Shown: one piece after another, positions 63,233 to 64,000 of the stretch | Layout: each line of letters starts with the position of its first letter | Numbering within the stretch: position 1 is the first letter of the stretch | Origin: Hyphomicrobium sp. | GTDB lineage: Bacteria > Pseudomonadota > Alphaproteobacteria > Rhizobiales > Hyphomicrobiaceae | Direction: 5' to 3' | Length of the DNA stretch: 64,000 bases | NCBI GenBank assembly: GCA_022843145.1 | Contig: JALHOF010000009.1 | Span: forward strand, 123,025 to 187,024 | Notes under the pieces: model-generated | The model's input: only the letters and a program-made list of their open reading frames with translations | The model's database searches: none | What the model was told of the DNA's origin: nothing | Translations under genes and position numbers: made by a program

Positions 63233-63447
63233 GATAACCTCCATGGAGATCGGCCACGCGCGTCTTCAACGTCGAGCGCGGAGAACTTGTGTTTTCTCGA
63301 TATGGGGTGAGCGCTGGTCAAAACCTAGCCGTCCACGGCAATGCAGTTGTTCACGTGCCGCGAAACTCGGCGCGGATCAGATCGATGGCTCGATTTCGCA
63401 ATTTGCGATGTGATCCGCGTGTCTCGCCCGGGATGGCGAAGAGGAAC

Positions 63448-63524
63448 TGGTCGGAGCGAGAGGATTCGAACCTCCGACCCCTTGCTCCCGAAGCAAGTGC
63501 GCTACCAGGCTGCGCTACGCTCCG
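63448..63524 (-). tRNA. tRNA-Pro (CGG)
   Basis: On the minus strand the 77-nt gene has acceptor CGGAGCG pairing with CGCTCCG, an anticodon loop TTCGGGA with anticodon CGG, T-loop GGTTCGAATCC and an encoded CCA end. It is a complete tRNA. Confidence 0.95.
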
Positions 63525-63807
63525 CCCGACCGTTCCGCCAGCGTCTCGTCCATTCGGAGGAGCCGCTGGCAACTCGCCCGCCTCGATTGGTATCGCAGCG
63601 AGCGAAGCGGCGTTATAGCGGCCATGCCCATGCGTTGCAAGGGCGCTCGGCGCGATTGGCAGCGGGATTTTCGCAGCAGCGTCAACGCCGTGAAATTCGC
63701 CGCACGCGGGTCCAAAGAGACGCGGTTGCCGGCCGGGATGCAACTCATTATGGTGCCGCTCGCTTGCGCACCGCCCGCGCATGGTTCAGTACGGGCGCGC
63801 GGGCTAT
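63525..63807. other. Gap between the two tRNA genes
   Basis: These 283 bp lie between the divergent tRNA-Pro (-) and tRNA-Gln (+) genes. I see no convincing gene; it should carry their promoters. Confidence 0.5.
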
Positions 63808-63882
63808 TGGGGCGTCGCCAAGTGGTAAGGCAACGGATTTTGATTCCGTCATACCCAGGTTCGAATCCTGGCGCCCCAGCCA
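63808..63882 (+). tRNA. tRNA-Gln (TTG)
   Basis: The 75-nt gene has acceptor TGGGGCG / CGCCCCA, anticodon loop TTTTGAT with anticodon TTG, T-loop GGTTCGAATCC and encoded CCA. The 118 bp after it to the window edge show no clear gene. Confidence 0.96.
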
Positions 63883-64000
63883 ACCGCTATCCTTCTGATT
63901 GTATGCGGAGTTCGGTGTCGGCTTGCGGATCCCTTGATGTGGAACGGCGGCGGGGCACGAGGCATAGGCCTCTTGAGACCGGCGCTGATCTCAGTGAGAT

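Noticed and set aside
1-64000. CRISPR arrays, insertion sequences, prophage or rRNA
   Set aside because: No spaced direct repeats, transposase, integrase, phage structural gene or rRNA motif was seen.

Overview
The window is GC-rich chromosomal DNA of an alphaproteobacterium, most probably a member of the Hyphomicrobiales (Rhizobiales). The support is family content and gene order: divK-pleD beside DUF3572, an EipB (DUF1849) homologue, an NdvA-type glucan exporter, DUF2842 next to ctaA, a phasin next to clpS-clpA, and fabI / histidine phosphatase / aroC in a row. I cannot fix genus or species. No rRNA, prophage, insertion sequence or CRISPR array is visible. Two tRNA genes (Pro-CGG and Gln-TTG) lie at the right end.

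Region 1 (1-4.5 kb) is the end of an exopolysaccharide locus: a Wzz/ExoP-like protein with a degenerate kinase-like domain and no 5' end in the window, a CelD-type acyltransferase and a polysaccharide deacetylase. Region 2 (4.5-7.8 kb) has DUF2842, heme A synthase, a CoA-binding protein and an SH3-domain exported protein.

Region 3 (7.9-26.1 kb) is the accessory part of most interest. It mixes glycan genes (a GT87-like mannosyltransferase, a GH3 beta-glucosidase, an NdvA-like exporter coupled to a YfhO-like membrane protein, a short OpgH glucan synthase, an FkbM methyltransferase and an unknown exported protein) with genes of pterin or riboflavin type: a stand-alone GTP cyclohydrolase II, a RibD C-terminal reductase, cytochrome b561, and a tight operon of MDR dehydrogenase, PTPS-fold protein, GT4 glycosyltransferase and SAM methyltransferase. 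The PTPS-fold protein lacks the catalytic Cys, the Asp-His pair and one zinc His of QueD/PTPS. I infer an uncharacterised pathway that makes a glycosylated, methylated GTP-derived heterocycle, possibly sharing regulation with the divergent glucan operon across a 57-bp intergenic gap.

Region 4 (26.1-34 kb) holds a vWA protein plus membrane J-domain protein, a phosphonate/phosphite-type ABC transporter in the order D-E-C, DUF302, a SPOR-domain D,D-carboxypeptidase and a phasin. Region 5 (34-44 kb) has clpS-clpA, a methyltransferase, azlCD, SelO, a rhodanese, HIT and COG3146 proteins. Region 6 (44-47.5 kb) is a lower-GC patch with an M48 protease, a tiny membrane protein and an orphan HlyC-type toxin-activating acyltransferase, followed by an ene-reductase. 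Region 7 (47.6-64 kb) is conserved core: cold-shock protein, GDPD, RidA, eipB, ROK kinase, divK-pleD, rpmG, NUDIX, DUF983, aroC, fabI, pdxH, DUF1499, an MBL hydrolase and tRNAs. It includes a 752-bp gene-free stretch and a strong terminator at 57.5 kb that ends no visible gene.
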